A stretch of DNA of 64,000 nt from the NCBI RefSeq assembly GCF_028294535.1, contig NZ_JAQBIE010000003.1, positions 171,640 to 235,639 of the forward strand, read 5' to 3'. The DNA is from Paracoccus onchidii. GTDB lineage: Bacteria; Pseudomonadota; Alphaproteobacteria; Rhodobacterales; Rhodobacteraceae. The notes below the pieces were generated by a model, which was given only the letters and a program-made list of their open reading frames with translations, did no database searches and was not told where the DNA came from. Below, piece by piece: positions 37,600-46,907 of this stretch (position 1 is its first letter; each line of letters opens with the position of its first letter). The position numbers and the translations under genes were made by a program.

Positions 37600-38712
37600 T
37601 CAGACGTGCTTCAGCGCGGAGGGCAGCACGGCTTCAAGAACGGCCAGTTCGGCATCGGGGGCGCAACTTATCCGGATGCATCTGTCCAGTGGCGCGACGC
37701 CGGGCATTCGAACAAAAACACCTTCGGCCTCCAAGGCGGGTATCAAGGCACGCGCAAATGCGCCATCCCGACCGGTATCCAGTGTGACGAAATTGGTTGC
37801 GGATGGCAACGCGACCAAGCCATTGGCCTTTCCGATCTGCGCAATTTTCACCCGAGCTTGCGAGACCTTGTCGCATGTCATCTGCAACCATTCCTGATCT
37901 TGCAGCGCAGCCAAGGCACCGATCTGTGCAAGACGGTTGACGCCAAAATGGTTTCTGATGCGCTCAAAACCCGAGACAAGCTCAGGGTGGCCAATGGCGT
38001 ATCCAATTCTGGCACCGGCCAGGCCATAGGCTTTTGAAAATGTTCGCATCCTGATTACGCGCGGATCGTCCGCGGCGATCCGGGGTCGGGCTGTCGCGGG
38101 GGCAAATTCGACATAAGCCTCGTCCAGAATCAACAATGTGCCCTGAGGTAGCTGGTCGACAAGATGTTCGATCCGATGACCCTCTAGCCAGCTGCCCATG
38201 GGGTTGTCAGGATTGGCAAGGTAGATCAGCTTTGCGCCTGTTTCGTGCGCCTTGGCCAACAAGGCATCGGGATCTTCCGCATCATTGCGATAGGGCACCT
38301 TGTGCAGCAGCCCTCCAAAGCCCGCGACGTGGAAGTTGAACGTGGGATAGGCACCATCCGATGTCACGACCGCATCGCCGGGAGCGAGCATGAGCCGCAC
38401 CAGCAAGCCAAGAAGACCGTCGATTCCCTCGCCGACGACAATGGAGTCGACCGGAACCCTGCAATGCCCAGACAGCGCATTCAGCAAATCGAAGCTGGTC
38501 GAGTCACCATATTTCCATATCTCTGTCGTAGCCTCACGCATCGCCGATATGGCGTTCGGGCTTGGACCAAAGCCATTTTCGTTTGCACCAAGGCGCGCCT
38601 TGAAGGCCTGCCCTCTTTGGCGCTGAAGAGTTTCCGGCCCGACAAAAGGAACCGTGTTGGGCAGCGAAGCGGGGATTGGGGCGAATTCAGGCAGTTTCAT
38701 GGCCATATGCAT
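37600..38712 (-). CDS. Pyridoxal phosphate aminotransferase, HisC family
   Basis: The product is 370 residues, fold type I. It shows LGANENGFGPSPNAI (substrate loop), GEGIDGLLGLLVRL, IYLANPDNPMGSW, LILDEAYVEF and the PLP Lys in RTFSKAYGLAGARIGYAIG. It may be histidinol-phosphate aminotransferase or act on aromatic amino acids; no other his genes are near. Start candidates are 38712, 38706 and 38700; a GGA nine bases ahead favours 38712. It lies 28 bases after cydX on the same strand. Confidence 0.87.
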   Translation of the reverse strand: MHMAMKLPEFAPIPASLPNTVPFVGPETLQRQRGQAFKARLGANENGFGPSPNAISAMREATTEIWKYGDSTSFDLLNALSGHCRVPVDSIVVGEGIDGLLGLLVRLMLAPGDAVVTSDGAYPTFNFHVAGFGGLLHKVPYRNDAEDPDALLAKAHETGAKLIYLANPDNPMGSWLEGHRIEHLVDQLPQGTLLILDEAYVEFAPATARPRIAADDPRVIRMRTFSKAYGLAGARIGYAIGHPELVSGFERIRNHFGVNRLAQIGALAALQDQEWLQMTCDKVSQARVKIAQIGKANGLVALPSATNFVTLDTGRDGAFARALIPALEAEGVFVRMPGVAPLDRCIRISCAPDAELAVLEAVLPSALKHV

Positions 38713-38740
38713 TCGCGCATTTCCGGATATTGCGCAAGCA

Positions 38741-38869
38741 TCAGTCTTGCGCGTCATCCGATCTGCCATCCAGCATTGCACGATCTTCCTGGAATTCGAG
38801 CCACATCGCGTTCACAACAGCGAACAATGCAGCCAAAGGCAGACCCAACATCCAAGCGAAATACCACAA
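38741..38869 (-). CDS. cydX: Cytochrome bd oxidase small subunit CydX
   Basis: The 42-residue protein has a single transmembrane helix. Translation gives MWYFAWMLGLPLAALFAV, then VNAMWLEFQED, the exact CydX signature (MWYFAW...NAMWLE). It starts with TTG, with AAGGAG seven bases upstream. It lies 16 bases downstream of cydB, the standard position. CydX stabilises the haem region of CydAB. Confidence 0.88.
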   Translation of the reverse strand: MWYFAWMLGLPLAALFAVVNAMWLEFQEDRAMLDGRSDDAQD

Positions 38870-38885
38870 GGCTCTGCTCCTTTCT

Positions 38886-40049
38886 TCAATAAGCGTGATG
38901 ATCGGGGTCAGAGACATCCTTTTGCGTCACCTTACCCCACAGCACGCGATACACCCATGCCGTGTAAAGCAGGATCAGCGGCAGAAAGATCACGGTCGCG
39001 CCCAGCATGACAAACAATGTCAAATGCGAGGACGAGGCATCCCAAATCGTCAACGAGCTGTCAGGTTGAGACTTTGACGGCAGCAGAAATGGAAAGATTG
39101 TCAGCCCGACCGAGGAAATCAACCCGAACAAGGCCATTTTCGACCAACCCAGCGGCGAAAACTGCCCCTCGCCCTGCAAGGCCCGCCAGGCCATGAAACT
39201 GCCCACGAAACCCATTGCGGGGGCAATCGCGATCCACGGCCGTTCCAGGTAAGCCAGAAGCCAGCTGCCTTCCCGCAAGACCTGAGACGCCAGCGGATTG
39301 GAGGGCCCGTCATGAGGCACCTGCCCGACAAGGCTGTAGCCATCGATTCCGACGGCCAACCACATTCCGGCCAGGGCATAGCCCGCCATCACGACCAATG
39401 CGGCACGACTGCCCAGCTTTCTGGCGCGCTGCGCTATGCCCCCATCGGTTTTCAGAACCAGCCAGCCCGCTCCGTGCATGACCAGCATGGCAACGGACAC
39501 GATGCCACACAGCAGGGCAAAGGGCCGCAGCAGGCCAAACAGCTTGCCGAAGGCCCCACCTTCGTAGATGGCATGCAAGTCCGGTGTCAGATGGAACGGA
39601 ACCCCAAGCAGGACATTCCCGACTGCGACGCCAAAGATCAGGGCCGGAACGAAGCCACTATAGAACAACGCCTTGTCCCAGCGGCTGCGCCATGTCGCAT
39701 CTTCGCGCTTGCTGCGGAACTTGAAGGCCACGGGGCGAATGATCAGCGCGCTGAGAATCGCGAACATGGCCAGATAAAAACCCGAGAAGCTGACCGCATA
39801 AAGCGGTGGAAACGCCGCAAATATCGCCCCACCCCCCAGAATGAACCAGACCTGGTTCCCTTCCCAGACCGGGCCGACGGTATTGATGACAACGCGACGC
39901 TCGACATCGGTTTTCGCCACGAAGGGCAGCAAGATGCCGACGCCCATGTCGAAACCGTCGGTCAGCGCAAAGCCGATCAGCAGAACCCCGAGCAGCAACC
40001 ACCAGATCAGGCGAAGGTATTCGAACGAAATCAATTCATGCAGGATCAT
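38886..40049 (-). CDS. cydB: Cytochrome bd ubiquinol oxidase subunit II
   Basis: The 387-residue inner-membrane subunit has nine hydrophobic segments. The N-terminus shows LIWWLLLGVLLIGFALTDGFDMG and TVGPVWEGNQVWFILGGGAIFAAFP, which are diagnostic. It pairs with CydA to form the high-affinity quinol oxidase used at low oxygen. Four bases separate it from cydA. Confidence 0.97.
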   Translation of the reverse strand: MILHELISFEYLRLIWWLLLGVLLIGFALTDGFDMGVGILLPFVAKTDVERRVVINTVGPVWEGNQVWFILGGGAIFAAFPPLYAVSFSGFYLAMFAILSALIIRPVAFKFRSKREDATWRSRWDKALFYSGFVPALIFGVAVGNVLLGVPFHLTPDLHAIYEGGAFGKLFGLLRPFALLCGIVSVAMLVMHGAGWLVLKTDGGIAQRARKLGSRAALVVMAGYALAGMWLAVGIDGYSLVGQVPHDGPSNPLASQVLREGSWLLAYLERPWIAIAPAMGFVGSFMAWRALQGEGQFSPLGWSKMALFGLISSVGLTIFPFLLPSKSQPDSSLTIWDASSSHLTLFVMLGATVIFLPLILLYTAWVYRVLWGKVTQKDVSDPDHHAY

Positions 40050-40053
40050 GGCC

Positions 40054-41634
40054 TTACTCCGCCGGGGTCAGGCGGGCGCGGTGCCGCGCCTGCCAGTCAT
40101 CGGTCAATTGCACATCCTCATGCGGCCCCTTGCGGATGTATTTCAGCAGCAACCTGATCTCGATGAGGAAAAGCGTCGTATAGAAAGCCGCGAAGCCGGC
40201 AATTGTCAGCAACAGCTCGGTCACGCTGAGCGCGCTGACCGACAGGGCGGTTGGCAGGATGCCATCGACCGTCCAGGGCTGTCGTCCATATTCTGCGACG
40301 ATCCATCCCATTTCCACGGCAATCCAGGGCGCCGGTATCATCAGAACGGCCGCACCAAGCGCCCATCGCGGGAACACACCGCCGCGAAAGGACGAGCGAT
40401 AGAAGAAATAGGCAGTCAGCGCGATGAACATGAAGCCCAATCCGACCATGATCCGGAATGCCCAGAAGATCGGCCAGACATGCGGTATCGTATCTTCGGC
40501 GGCCTGAGCGATCTGTTCATCGGTGGCCTGCCGCGGGTCATCGAGATAGCGGCGCAACAACATCGCATAGCCCAGATCGTCGGAATGTTTCTCGAATGTC
40601 TGGCGGATTTCGGGATCGGTGGCTTCGCGATCCTCGCGGATGGTCATCAACGCGTCATAGGCAACCAGCCCTGAACGGACGCGCCGTTCGGCCTGTTGTT
40701 CCAACTGGTTGATGCCCGGGATCTCCTCGGTCAGTGATCGCGTGCCGATAAGCCCCATGACATAGGGCACATGCACGGCCCATTTCGTTTCGCGCGCCTC
40801 CTGATCCGGCAGGCCGAACAACGTAAAAGAGGCCGGGGCGGGCTCGGTCTCCCACATGGCTTCAATGGCGGCAAGTTTCATTTTCTGGTTCAGGCCCGCA
40901 TCATATCCCGATTCATCACCAAGAACCACGACCGACAGCGCGGCTGCCAGCCCAAAGCTGGACGCAACGGCAATCGAACGGCGTGCCAACGCGATATGGC
41001 GTCCGTTAAGGATATACCAAGAGGAAACCCCCAGAACGAAAATCGCTGCGGTGACATAGCCGGCACTGACCGTATGCACGAACTTGGCCTGCGCGACCGT
41101 GTTGAACATCACGTCGAAAAAGCTGGTCATCTCCATCCGCATGGTCAGCGGATTGAACTCGGCACCAACAGGGTTCTGCATCCATGCGTTCGCAATCAGG
41201 ATCCACAGCGCCGAGAAATTCGACCCCAGGGCCACCAGCCATGCCACCAGAAGATGCGCAGGTTTGGAAAGCCGGTCCCAACCGAAAAACCAAAGCCCGA
41301 CAAATGTCGCTTCGAGGAAGAACGCCATCAGCCCTTCGATCGCCAAAGGCGCACCGAAAATATCGCCGACATAATGGCTGTAATACGACCAGTTCATGCC
41401 GAACTGAAATTCCATGACAACGCCCGTGGCGACGCCCATCGCAAAGTTGATGCCGAACAACAGACCCCAGAATTTCGTCATCTGGCGCCAGATCGGCCGA
41501 TTGGTCATGACATAGACCGTTTCCATGATCGCGACCAGAATCGACAGGCCAAGCGTCAGGGGAACGAAAAGAAAATGGTAAAGAGCCGTCATGGCGAATT
41601 GCAGCCGCGAAAGCTCGACGACACCGATATCCAT
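40054..41634 (-). CDS. cydA: Cytochrome bd ubiquinol oxidase subunit I
   Basis: The 526-residue subunit binds haems b558, b595 and d. The haem-ligand His lies near residue 20 (LSRLQFAMTALYHFLFVPLT); GRQPW in VAEYGRQPWTVDG is the family motif. The periplasmic quinol loop is of the long type judging by overall length. The start MDIGVVELSRLQF at 41634 follows AAGGAAC. It is the first gene of cydA-cydB-cydX. No perfect FNR box (TTGATN4ATCAA) was seen in the 129 bases upstream, and cydDC is not adjacent. Confidence 0.97.
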   Translation of the reverse strand: MDIGVVELSRLQFAMTALYHFLFVPLTLGLSILVAIMETVYVMTNRPIWRQMTKFWGLLFGINFAMGVATGVVMEFQFGMNWSYYSHYVGDIFGAPLAIEGLMAFFLEATFVGLWFFGWDRLSKPAHLLVAWLVALGSNFSALWILIANAWMQNPVGAEFNPLTMRMEMTSFFDVMFNTVAQAKFVHTVSAGYVTAAIFVLGVSSWYILNGRHIALARRSIAVASSFGLAAALSVVVLGDESGYDAGLNQKMKLAAIEAMWETEPAPASFTLFGLPDQEARETKWAVHVPYVMGLIGTRSLTEEIPGINQLEQQAERRVRSGLVAYDALMTIREDREATDPEIRQTFEKHSDDLGYAMLLRRYLDDPRQATDEQIAQAAEDTIPHVWPIFWAFRIMVGLGFMFIALTAYFFYRSSFRGGVFPRWALGAAVLMIPAPWIAVEMGWIVAEYGRQPWTVDGILPTALSVSALSVTELLLTIAGFAAFYTTLFLIEIRLLLKYIRKGPHEDVQLTDDWQARHRARLTPAE

Positions 41635-41763
41635 GGGCGCGTTCCTTGCTGATCCAGTTTCTGGACTTACAAGGGGAATGTTACGCAATTCTGAAGCTCA
41701 ACCCAATAGCGGGCTGCGCGGCAGGCTGTCGCTGCGACCGCCTGCCCCAGGTCCGGCGGGCCG

Positions 41764-42000
41764 TCAGAACGCGCGGAAGGTCATCGTGGTCAGCGTGCGG
41801 CTGATATGAGGAATATCGAACAACTGCTCTGACAGGAAGCGGCCGACATCTTCGTCTTCGGGAATATAGACCTTGGCGATCAGGTCGAAATCGCCCGAGG
41901 TGGAAAACAGCTCGCTGACCACTTCACGGTCGTAAATCGCCTCGGCGACCTCGTAGGTTTTGCCGGGTTCGCAACGGAACTGAACAAATACGGCGCGCAT
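41764..42000 (-). CDS. Stand-alone Lrp/AsnC ligand-binding (RAM) domain protein
   Basis: The 78-residue protein is only a RAM domain: MRAVFVQFRCEPGKTYEVAEAI, SGDFDLIAKVYIPEDED and HISRTLTTMTF. There is no DNA-binding part. Such proteins may modulate full-length Lrp proteins or bind amino acids. It lies between the MATE gene and cydA on the same strand. Confidence 0.88.
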   Translation of the reverse strand: MRAVFVQFRCEPGKTYEVAEAIYDREVVSELFSTSGDFDLIAKVYIPEDEDVGRFLSEQLFDIPHISRTLTTMTFRAF

Positions 42001-42034
42001 CCCTGACCTCTTGTTGCTCATCTCGCCCGGCAGG

Positions 42035-43411
42035 TTAGACCGCGAATTGCGCACGGGTCCAGTCCCCGCGCGCATGGCCGCGCCAGAACCGTATCATCAA
42101 CAGCACCGCCGCCAGCGTCAGCCCCACCACCAGACCCAGCCAAAGCCCCGGCGCACCGATTCCGGCGACAAAGGCCAGCCCATAGGCCACCGGCATACCA
42201 ACCACCCAATAGCTGAAAGCGGCGATCCACATCGGCACCCGCGTATCATGCACCCCGCGCAACAGCCCCAGCGCGACGACCTGCAACGCATCGGTCAACT
42301 GAAACAATGCAGCGTAAAACAGCAGCATGGCACCGATGGTCACGATCACCGGCGTTTCCGGGTCCGCCGGGTCCAGATACAGCCGAACCAGCGGCTCGGG
42401 GAACAGAAAGTAAAGCGCCATGGCAAAGACGGCAAAGGCCGTCGACATGCCGATGACGGTCACGCCCGCATCGTGCATCCAGACCGGATCGCCGCGCCCC
42501 TTGGCCTGACCGATCCGAACCGTCGCGGCGTTGGACAGCCCCAGATGCGCCATGAAGGTGATCGATGTAATCTGCAGCGCGATGCCATGCGCAGCCAGTT
42601 CCTGTGTTCCGATCCAGCCCATCATGATGTTCGAAGCCACGAACAGCCCGCCCTCGGCCAGCATCGTAACGCCAATGGGCAGGCCAAGGCCAAAGATCGC
42701 CCAAAAGGCCGGCCAGTCGGGCCGCCAGAAACGCTGGAACAGGCTGTATTTCCGTGCAATCGGCAGCCATCCGGCATAGGCGACCAGCATCACCAACTGG
42801 GTCACCTGAACCGACAGGCTGGCGATGGCAGCGCCACGCACGCCCAGTTCGGGCGCCCCCAGATTGCCAAAGATGAACACATAATTGAGTGCGATGTTCA
42901 GCGGCAGTCCCGCCAGCGTGACCCACATCACCACCTGCGTTCGTTCAAGCGCCGCAAGATAGGAATTCAGCGTCAGCCCGGCCAGCATCGGCAACAGGCC
43001 CCAACCGGCGATGCGCAGATAATCCTGCGACAGCTCGGCGGTCAGGGCCGTCTGTCCCAGGGCCAACAGGATCGGTTCGGAAAACCACATCAGGGGCATG
43101 ACCAGCAGCGAATAGATCCCCGACAACCACAATGCCATGCGCGTGCCGCGCCTGACCTCGGTCTCGTCGCCTTGCGCGATAGAGGTCGCGATCAGCCCCA
43201 TCACCCCGGTGCCGAACCCCATGCCCAGGAAAAACAGGATGATCAGGAACGAGGTCGCGATGACCAGCGCGGCCAGTGGTTCGACCCCATACCAGCCGAT
43301 CATGATCGTATCGCTGACCCCGATCGCCATGCGCGCCAGATGGCTGCCGATCAACGGCAAACCCAGCGACAGCGTCGCGATGACATGAGGGCGGTAACGG
43401 GGCGTGAACAT
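42035..43411 (-). CDS. MATE family efflux transporter
   Basis: The 458-residue protein has twelve hydrophobic segments in two halves. LSLGLPLIGSHLARMAIGVSD, and FFLGMGFGTGVMGLIATSIAQGD at the end of the second helix, are typical; the second half has AIFGLGLPIGVTMLAEGG. It exports cationic compounds or drugs by Na+ or H+ antiport; the substrate cannot be read. It is divergent from pyrB. Confidence 0.93.
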   Translation of the reverse strand: MFTPRYRPHVIATLSLGLPLIGSHLARMAIGVSDTIMIGWYGVEPLAALVIATSFLIILFFLGMGFGTGVMGLIATSIAQGDETEVRRGTRMALWLSGIYSLLVMPLMWFSEPILLALGQTALTAELSQDYLRIAGWGLLPMLAGLTLNSYLAALERTQVVMWVTLAGLPLNIALNYVFIFGNLGAPELGVRGAAIASLSVQVTQLVMLVAYAGWLPIARKYSLFQRFWRPDWPAFWAIFGLGLPIGVTMLAEGGLFVASNIMMGWIGTQELAAHGIALQITSITFMAHLGLSNAATVRIGQAKGRGDPVWMHDAGVTVIGMSTAFAVFAMALYFLFPEPLVRLYLDPADPETPVIVTIGAMLLFYAALFQLTDALQVVALGLLRGVHDTRVPMWIAAFSYWVVGMPVAYGLAFVAGIGAPGLWLGLVVGLTLAAVLLMIRFWRGHARGDWTRAQFAV

Positions 43412-43562
43412 ACAACTGCCTTAGCGCCGCATTCCCGATTGGGCAATCGTCGCGAACAGGTGATGCGCATTTTCCCGCCTTTGCCGGACATGCCTCGGCG
43501 CTTGCCGCGTCGGTAACCTTCTGCGATAGAAGCAGCATTCCGATATCAGCCAGAGGCCGCCC

Positions 43563-44525
43563 ATGACCTTCCGCGCCCGACATCTTCTGGGTATCGACCA
43601 CCTCGCGCCGCCAGACATCACGACCCTGCTGAATCTGGCCGAGGAATACGTGGCGCTGAACCGGCGCACGGTCAAACATTCCGATGCCCTTGCCGGGATG
43701 ACCCAGATCAACATGTTCTTCGAGAACTCGACCCGGACCCAGGCCAGCTTCGAGCTGGCCGGCAAGCGTCTGGGCGCGGATGTGATGAACATGGCCGTGG
43801 CCCAGTCCAGCGTGAAAAAGGGCGAAACCCTGATCGACACGGCGCTGACGCTGAACGCCATGCAGCCCGACCTGCTGGTTGTGCGCCACCAGAATTCAGG
43901 CGCCGTGAACCTGCTGGCCGAAAAGGTGAACTGTGCGGTCATCAATGCCGGCGACGGCAGGCATGAACATCCGACACAGGCGCTGCTGGACGCGCTGACC
44001 ATCCGGCGGGCCAAAGGGCGGCTGCAACGGCTGACCATCGCGATCTGTGGCGATATCGCCCATAGCCGCGTGGCGCGGTCGAACCTGATCCTGCTGGGAA
44101 AAATGGAAAACCGGATCCGTTTGGTCGGTCCCGCCACGCTGATGCCTTCGGGCGTATCGGATATGGGGGTCGAGCTTTACGAAGACATGTCCGAAGGCCT
44201 GAAGGGCGCCGATGTCGTGATGATGCTGAGACTGCAGAAAGAACGGATGGACGGGGGCTTCATTCCGTCGGAACGTGAATATTACCACCGCTGGGGGTTG
44301 GATGCCGCCAAGCTTGCCCTGGCCTCTGACGATGCCATCGTCATGCATCCCGGCCCGATGAATCGCGGGGTCGAGATCGACGGCACGATCGCAGATGACA
44401 TCAACCGCAGCGTCATTCAGGATCAGGTCGAAATGGGCGTTGCCGTGCGCATGGCCGCGCTGGACCTGTTGGCGCGCAACCTGCGTGCCGAACGCGGCCG
44501 CGCCGCAGCCGAGGTCATGGCATGA
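43563..44525 (+). CDS. pyrB: Aspartate carbamoyltransferase catalytic subunit
   Basis: PyrB makes carbamoyl-aspartate, the second step of pyrimidine synthesis. The 320-residue product has the carbamoyl-phosphate motif [14 protein letters not shown] near residue 54 and the aspartate-binding [10 protein letters not shown] near residue 262; HPTQALLD is also clear. The stop overlaps the start of the dihydroorotase-like gene (ATGA), so the two subunits are made together, as expected for an ATCase/DHOase-like complex. Confidence 0.97.
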   Translation: MTFRARHLLGIDHLAPPDITTLLNLAEEYVALNRRTVKHSDALAGMTQINMFFENSTRTQASFELAGKRLGADVMNMAVAQSSVKKGETLIDTALTLNAMQPDLLVVRHQNSGAVNLLAEKVNCAVINAGDGRHEHPTQALLDALTIRRAKGRLQRLTIAICGDIAHSRVARSNLILLGKMENRIRLVGPATLMPSGVSDMGVELYEDMSEGLKGADVVMMLRLQKERMDGGFIPSEREYYHRWGLDAAKLALASDDAIVMHPGPMNRGVEIDGTIADDINRSVIQDQVEMGVAVRMAALDLLARNLRAERGRAAAEVMA

Positions 44526-45805
44526 GCATCACCGTTTTTGCAAATGCCCGCCTGATCGATCCCGAGGCGCAGACCGACGAAACCGGCAGCCTGCTGGTCC
44601 GCGACGGCATGATCATGGCCCGGGGCAATGCCGCCGAAGCAGCACCCGAAGGCGCAGAGGTCATCGATTGCTGCGGTCATGCGCTGGCCCCCGGCCTTGT
44701 CGACTGGGGCGTCAAGATCGGCGAACCCGGCGAGCGCCACAAGGAAAGCTTTCGCAGTGCCGCGCTTGCGGCGGCGGCGGGCGGGGTCACCACGCTGATT
44801 GCCCGCCCCGACACCATGCCGCCGATCGACACGCCGGAATCGCTGGAATTCGTGACCCGCCGCGCAGCCGATGCGCCGGTCAACATTCACCACATGGCTG
44901 CGCTGACCAAGGCACGCGAAGGCCGGGAAATGGTTGAAATCGGGTTTCTGAACGATCTTGGCGCAGTCGCATTTTCCGATGGCGTGCGGGTCATTCCCGA
45001 CACCAAGGTTCTGTCCCGCTGCATGACATATGCCCGCGGTTTGGATGCGCTGATCGTCGGGCACCCCCAGGATGCGGGGCTGTCACGCGGTGCTGCCGCC
45101 ACCAGCGGAAAATTCGCTTCGCTCTATGGCATTCCCTCCGTGTCGCCGATGGCCGAAGTCATGGGGCTGGATCGGGATCTGGCACTGGTCGCCATGACCC
45201 GGTGTCGGTGGCACGCCGATCAGGTGACCACCGCTGCCGCCCTGCCCGCCCTGACACGCGCACGTGACGCGGGACTTGACGTTACGGCAGGGATCTCGAT
45301 TCATCATCTCACCCTGAATGAACTGGATGTCGGCGATTACCGGACATTCTTCCGTTTCACCCCCCCACTGCGCAGCGAAGCAGACCGGCAGGCAATGGTG
45401 CAGGCAATCGCCGATGGCATCATCGACGTGATCGCCAGCTTTCACACCCCGCAGGACGAAGAATCCAAGCGCCTGCCCTTCGAAGAGGCCGCGCCGGGGG
45501 CAGTCGGTCTGCAAACCCTGCTGCCCGCCGCCATGCGCCTGTATCATCAGGGGGGGCTTGCGTTGCCACAGCTATGGCGGGCGATGTCGCTGAACCCGGC
45601 GCGGCGACTGGGCCTGACTTCGGGGCGGATATCGAAGGGGGCGCCCGCCGATCTGGTGCTGTTCGACCCCGATGCACCATTCGTCATGGACCGCTTCAAG
45701 CTGTTGTCCAAATCCAAGAACACGCCATTTGACGGCGCCCGCATGGAGGGACGCGTCAAGGGCACATGGGTCGCGGGGCAACGCGTTTTCGGAGAGGGCG
45801 CATGA
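44522..45805 (+). CDS. pyrX: Dihydroorotase-like protein lacking metal ligands (PyrX/PyrC' type)
   Basis: The 427-residue protein is an amidohydrolase by fold and is coupled to pyrB. The HxH metal motif expected after PGLVD is absent: it reads [20 protein letters not shown]. The DHAPH motif that gives the catalytic Asp is replaced by [11 protein letters not shown]. These changes should abolish zinc binding. Inactive DHOase-like proteins are known to be structural partners of PyrB in class A ATCases of pseudomonads. I infer that role here; an active dihydroorotase must then be elsewhere in the genome. Confidence 0.87.
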   Translation: MSITVFANARLIDPEAQTDETGSLLVRDGMIMARGNAAEAAPEGAEVIDCCGHALAPGLVDWGVKIGEPGERHKESFRSAALAAAAGGVTTLIARPDTMPPIDTPESLEFVTRRAADAPVNIHHMAALTKAREGREMVEIGFLNDLGAVAFSDGVRVIPDTKVLSRCMTYARGLDALIVGHPQDAGLSRGAAATSGKFASLYGIPSVSPMAEVMGLDRDLALVAMTRCRWHADQVTTAAALPALTRARDAGLDVTAGISIHHLTLNELDVGDYRTFFRFTPPLRSEADRQAMVQAIADGIIDVIASFHTPQDEESKRLPFEEAAPGAVGLQTLLPAAMRLYHQGGLALPQLWRAMSLNPARRLGLTSGRISKGAPADLVLFDPDAPFVMDRFKLLSKSKNTPFDGARMEGRVKGTWVAGQRVFGEGA

Positions 45806-46386
45806 CCGCAATCATCTGGACCGTTCTGGGCTATCTGCTGGGCTCGGTGCCTTTCGGCATCGTCATTACGCGCGCATTGGGGCTGGGCGATCTGCGTCAG
45901 ATCGGGTCAGGCAATATCGGCGCCACGAATGTGCTGCGCACAGGCAACAAGCCCGCCGCGCTTGCCACCTTGTTGCTGGATTCAGGCAAAGGCGCGATCG
46001 CCGTGCTTCTGGCGCGCTATTTCGGCGGTGAAACCGCCGCGATCCTGGCGGGTTGCGCCGCATTTCTGGGGCATTGCTTTCCGGTATGGCTTGGCTTTCG
46101 TGGCGGCAAGGGCGTCGCCACATTTCTGGGCACGCTGATCGCACTTTACTGGCCGCTGGGGCTGACAGCCTGCGCGATCTGGCTGCTGACCGCCGCTATC
46201 AGCAGAATCAGCAGCCTTTCCGCGCTGTTGGCGGCCCTTGCCTCGCCATTTCTGGCCTGGTCGATGGGCCGAAGCGACCTGATCCTGGCCTGCCTGTTCA
46301 TGGTTGCGCTGATCCTGCTGCGCCACAGGGCCAACATCACCCGCCTGCTGAACGGATCCGAGCCGCGCATCGGGCGCAAGGACTAG
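45802..46386 (+). CDS. plsY: Glycerol-3-phosphate acyltransferase PlsY
   Basis: The 194-residue membrane enzyme acylates glycerol-3-phosphate with acyl-phosphate, the first step of phospholipid synthesis. The three conserved loops are visible: GSVPFGIVITRALGLGD followed by IGSGNIGATNVLR; GHCFPVWLGFRGGKGVAT; and RHRANITRLLNGSEPRIG. The ATG overlaps the preceding stop. Confidence 0.96.
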   Translation: MTAIIWTVLGYLLGSVPFGIVITRALGLGDLRQIGSGNIGATNVLRTGNKPAALATLLLDSGKGAIAVLLARYFGGETAAILAGCAAFLGHCFPVWLGFRGGKGVATFLGTLIALYWPLGLTACAIWLLTAAISRISSLSALLAALASPFLAWSMGRSDLILACLFMVALILLRHRANITRLLNGSEPRIGRKD

Positions 46387-46398
46387 CTTCAGCCCAAC

Positions 46399-46785
46399 CT
46401 AGCGTTCGGCCACCAGCTTGCGCCCTGCGGGGCGCGCAGGACGGGCGGGTGGCACGCTGTCTTCTTCGGATGATGGCTGGGCGACATCGCGCAGCGGTGT
46501 CGCCGAGAACGGCCGGATCGTCGTACTTGCCGGACCTTGATTCACGATCCGCTGCAGCAATTCAGCGCTGCGCGATGCGGTGAGCGCCAGCGAAATCAGC
46601 GCCAGGCAGCTGCCCGCCAGCAAGATCAGCACAACCATCCCCAACAGACCAAGATAGATCGGCAGCGGAGGCACCCCTTCCGCCTGCCGCACCAACGCCG
46701 TCACGGCAGCCCCCAGACCGACAACGCCGGTCAGGAAAACCAGCCCTACCAGCCGCTGCACCCATTTCATCGGATCAGCCCGCAT
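46399..46785 (-). CDS. Hypothetical membrane protein, 128 residues
   Basis: Two hydrophobic segments (VGLVFLTGVVGLGAAVTALV and YLGLLGMVVLILLAGSCLAL) are followed by a polar, Pro/Arg-rich cytoplasmic-type tail. The start at 46785 (MRADPMKW) is chosen because GAGG lies seven bases upstream. No family recognised. Convergent with plsY. Confidence 0.7.
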   Translation of the reverse strand: MRADPMKWVQRLVGLVFLTGVVGLGAAVTALVRQAEGVPPLPIYLGLLGMVVLILLAGSCLALISLALTASRSAELLQRIVNQGPASTTIRPFSATPLRDVAQPSSEEDSVPPARPARPAGRKLVAER

Positions 46786-46907
46786 CACTTGCACCTCGTC
46801 ACTTTTTTCATCGGGGTGCCACCGGACCGGATTCTTTTCAAGATCTGAGCAGCGTTGGGCCTGTCACCTTGTCGTGCGCACCGATTTTCAGCCCCCAGAG
46901 GTCGCGA

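Noticed and set aside
41635..41763. FNR/anaerobox upstream of cydA
   Set aside because: No TTGAT-N4-ATCAA match was seen in the gap.
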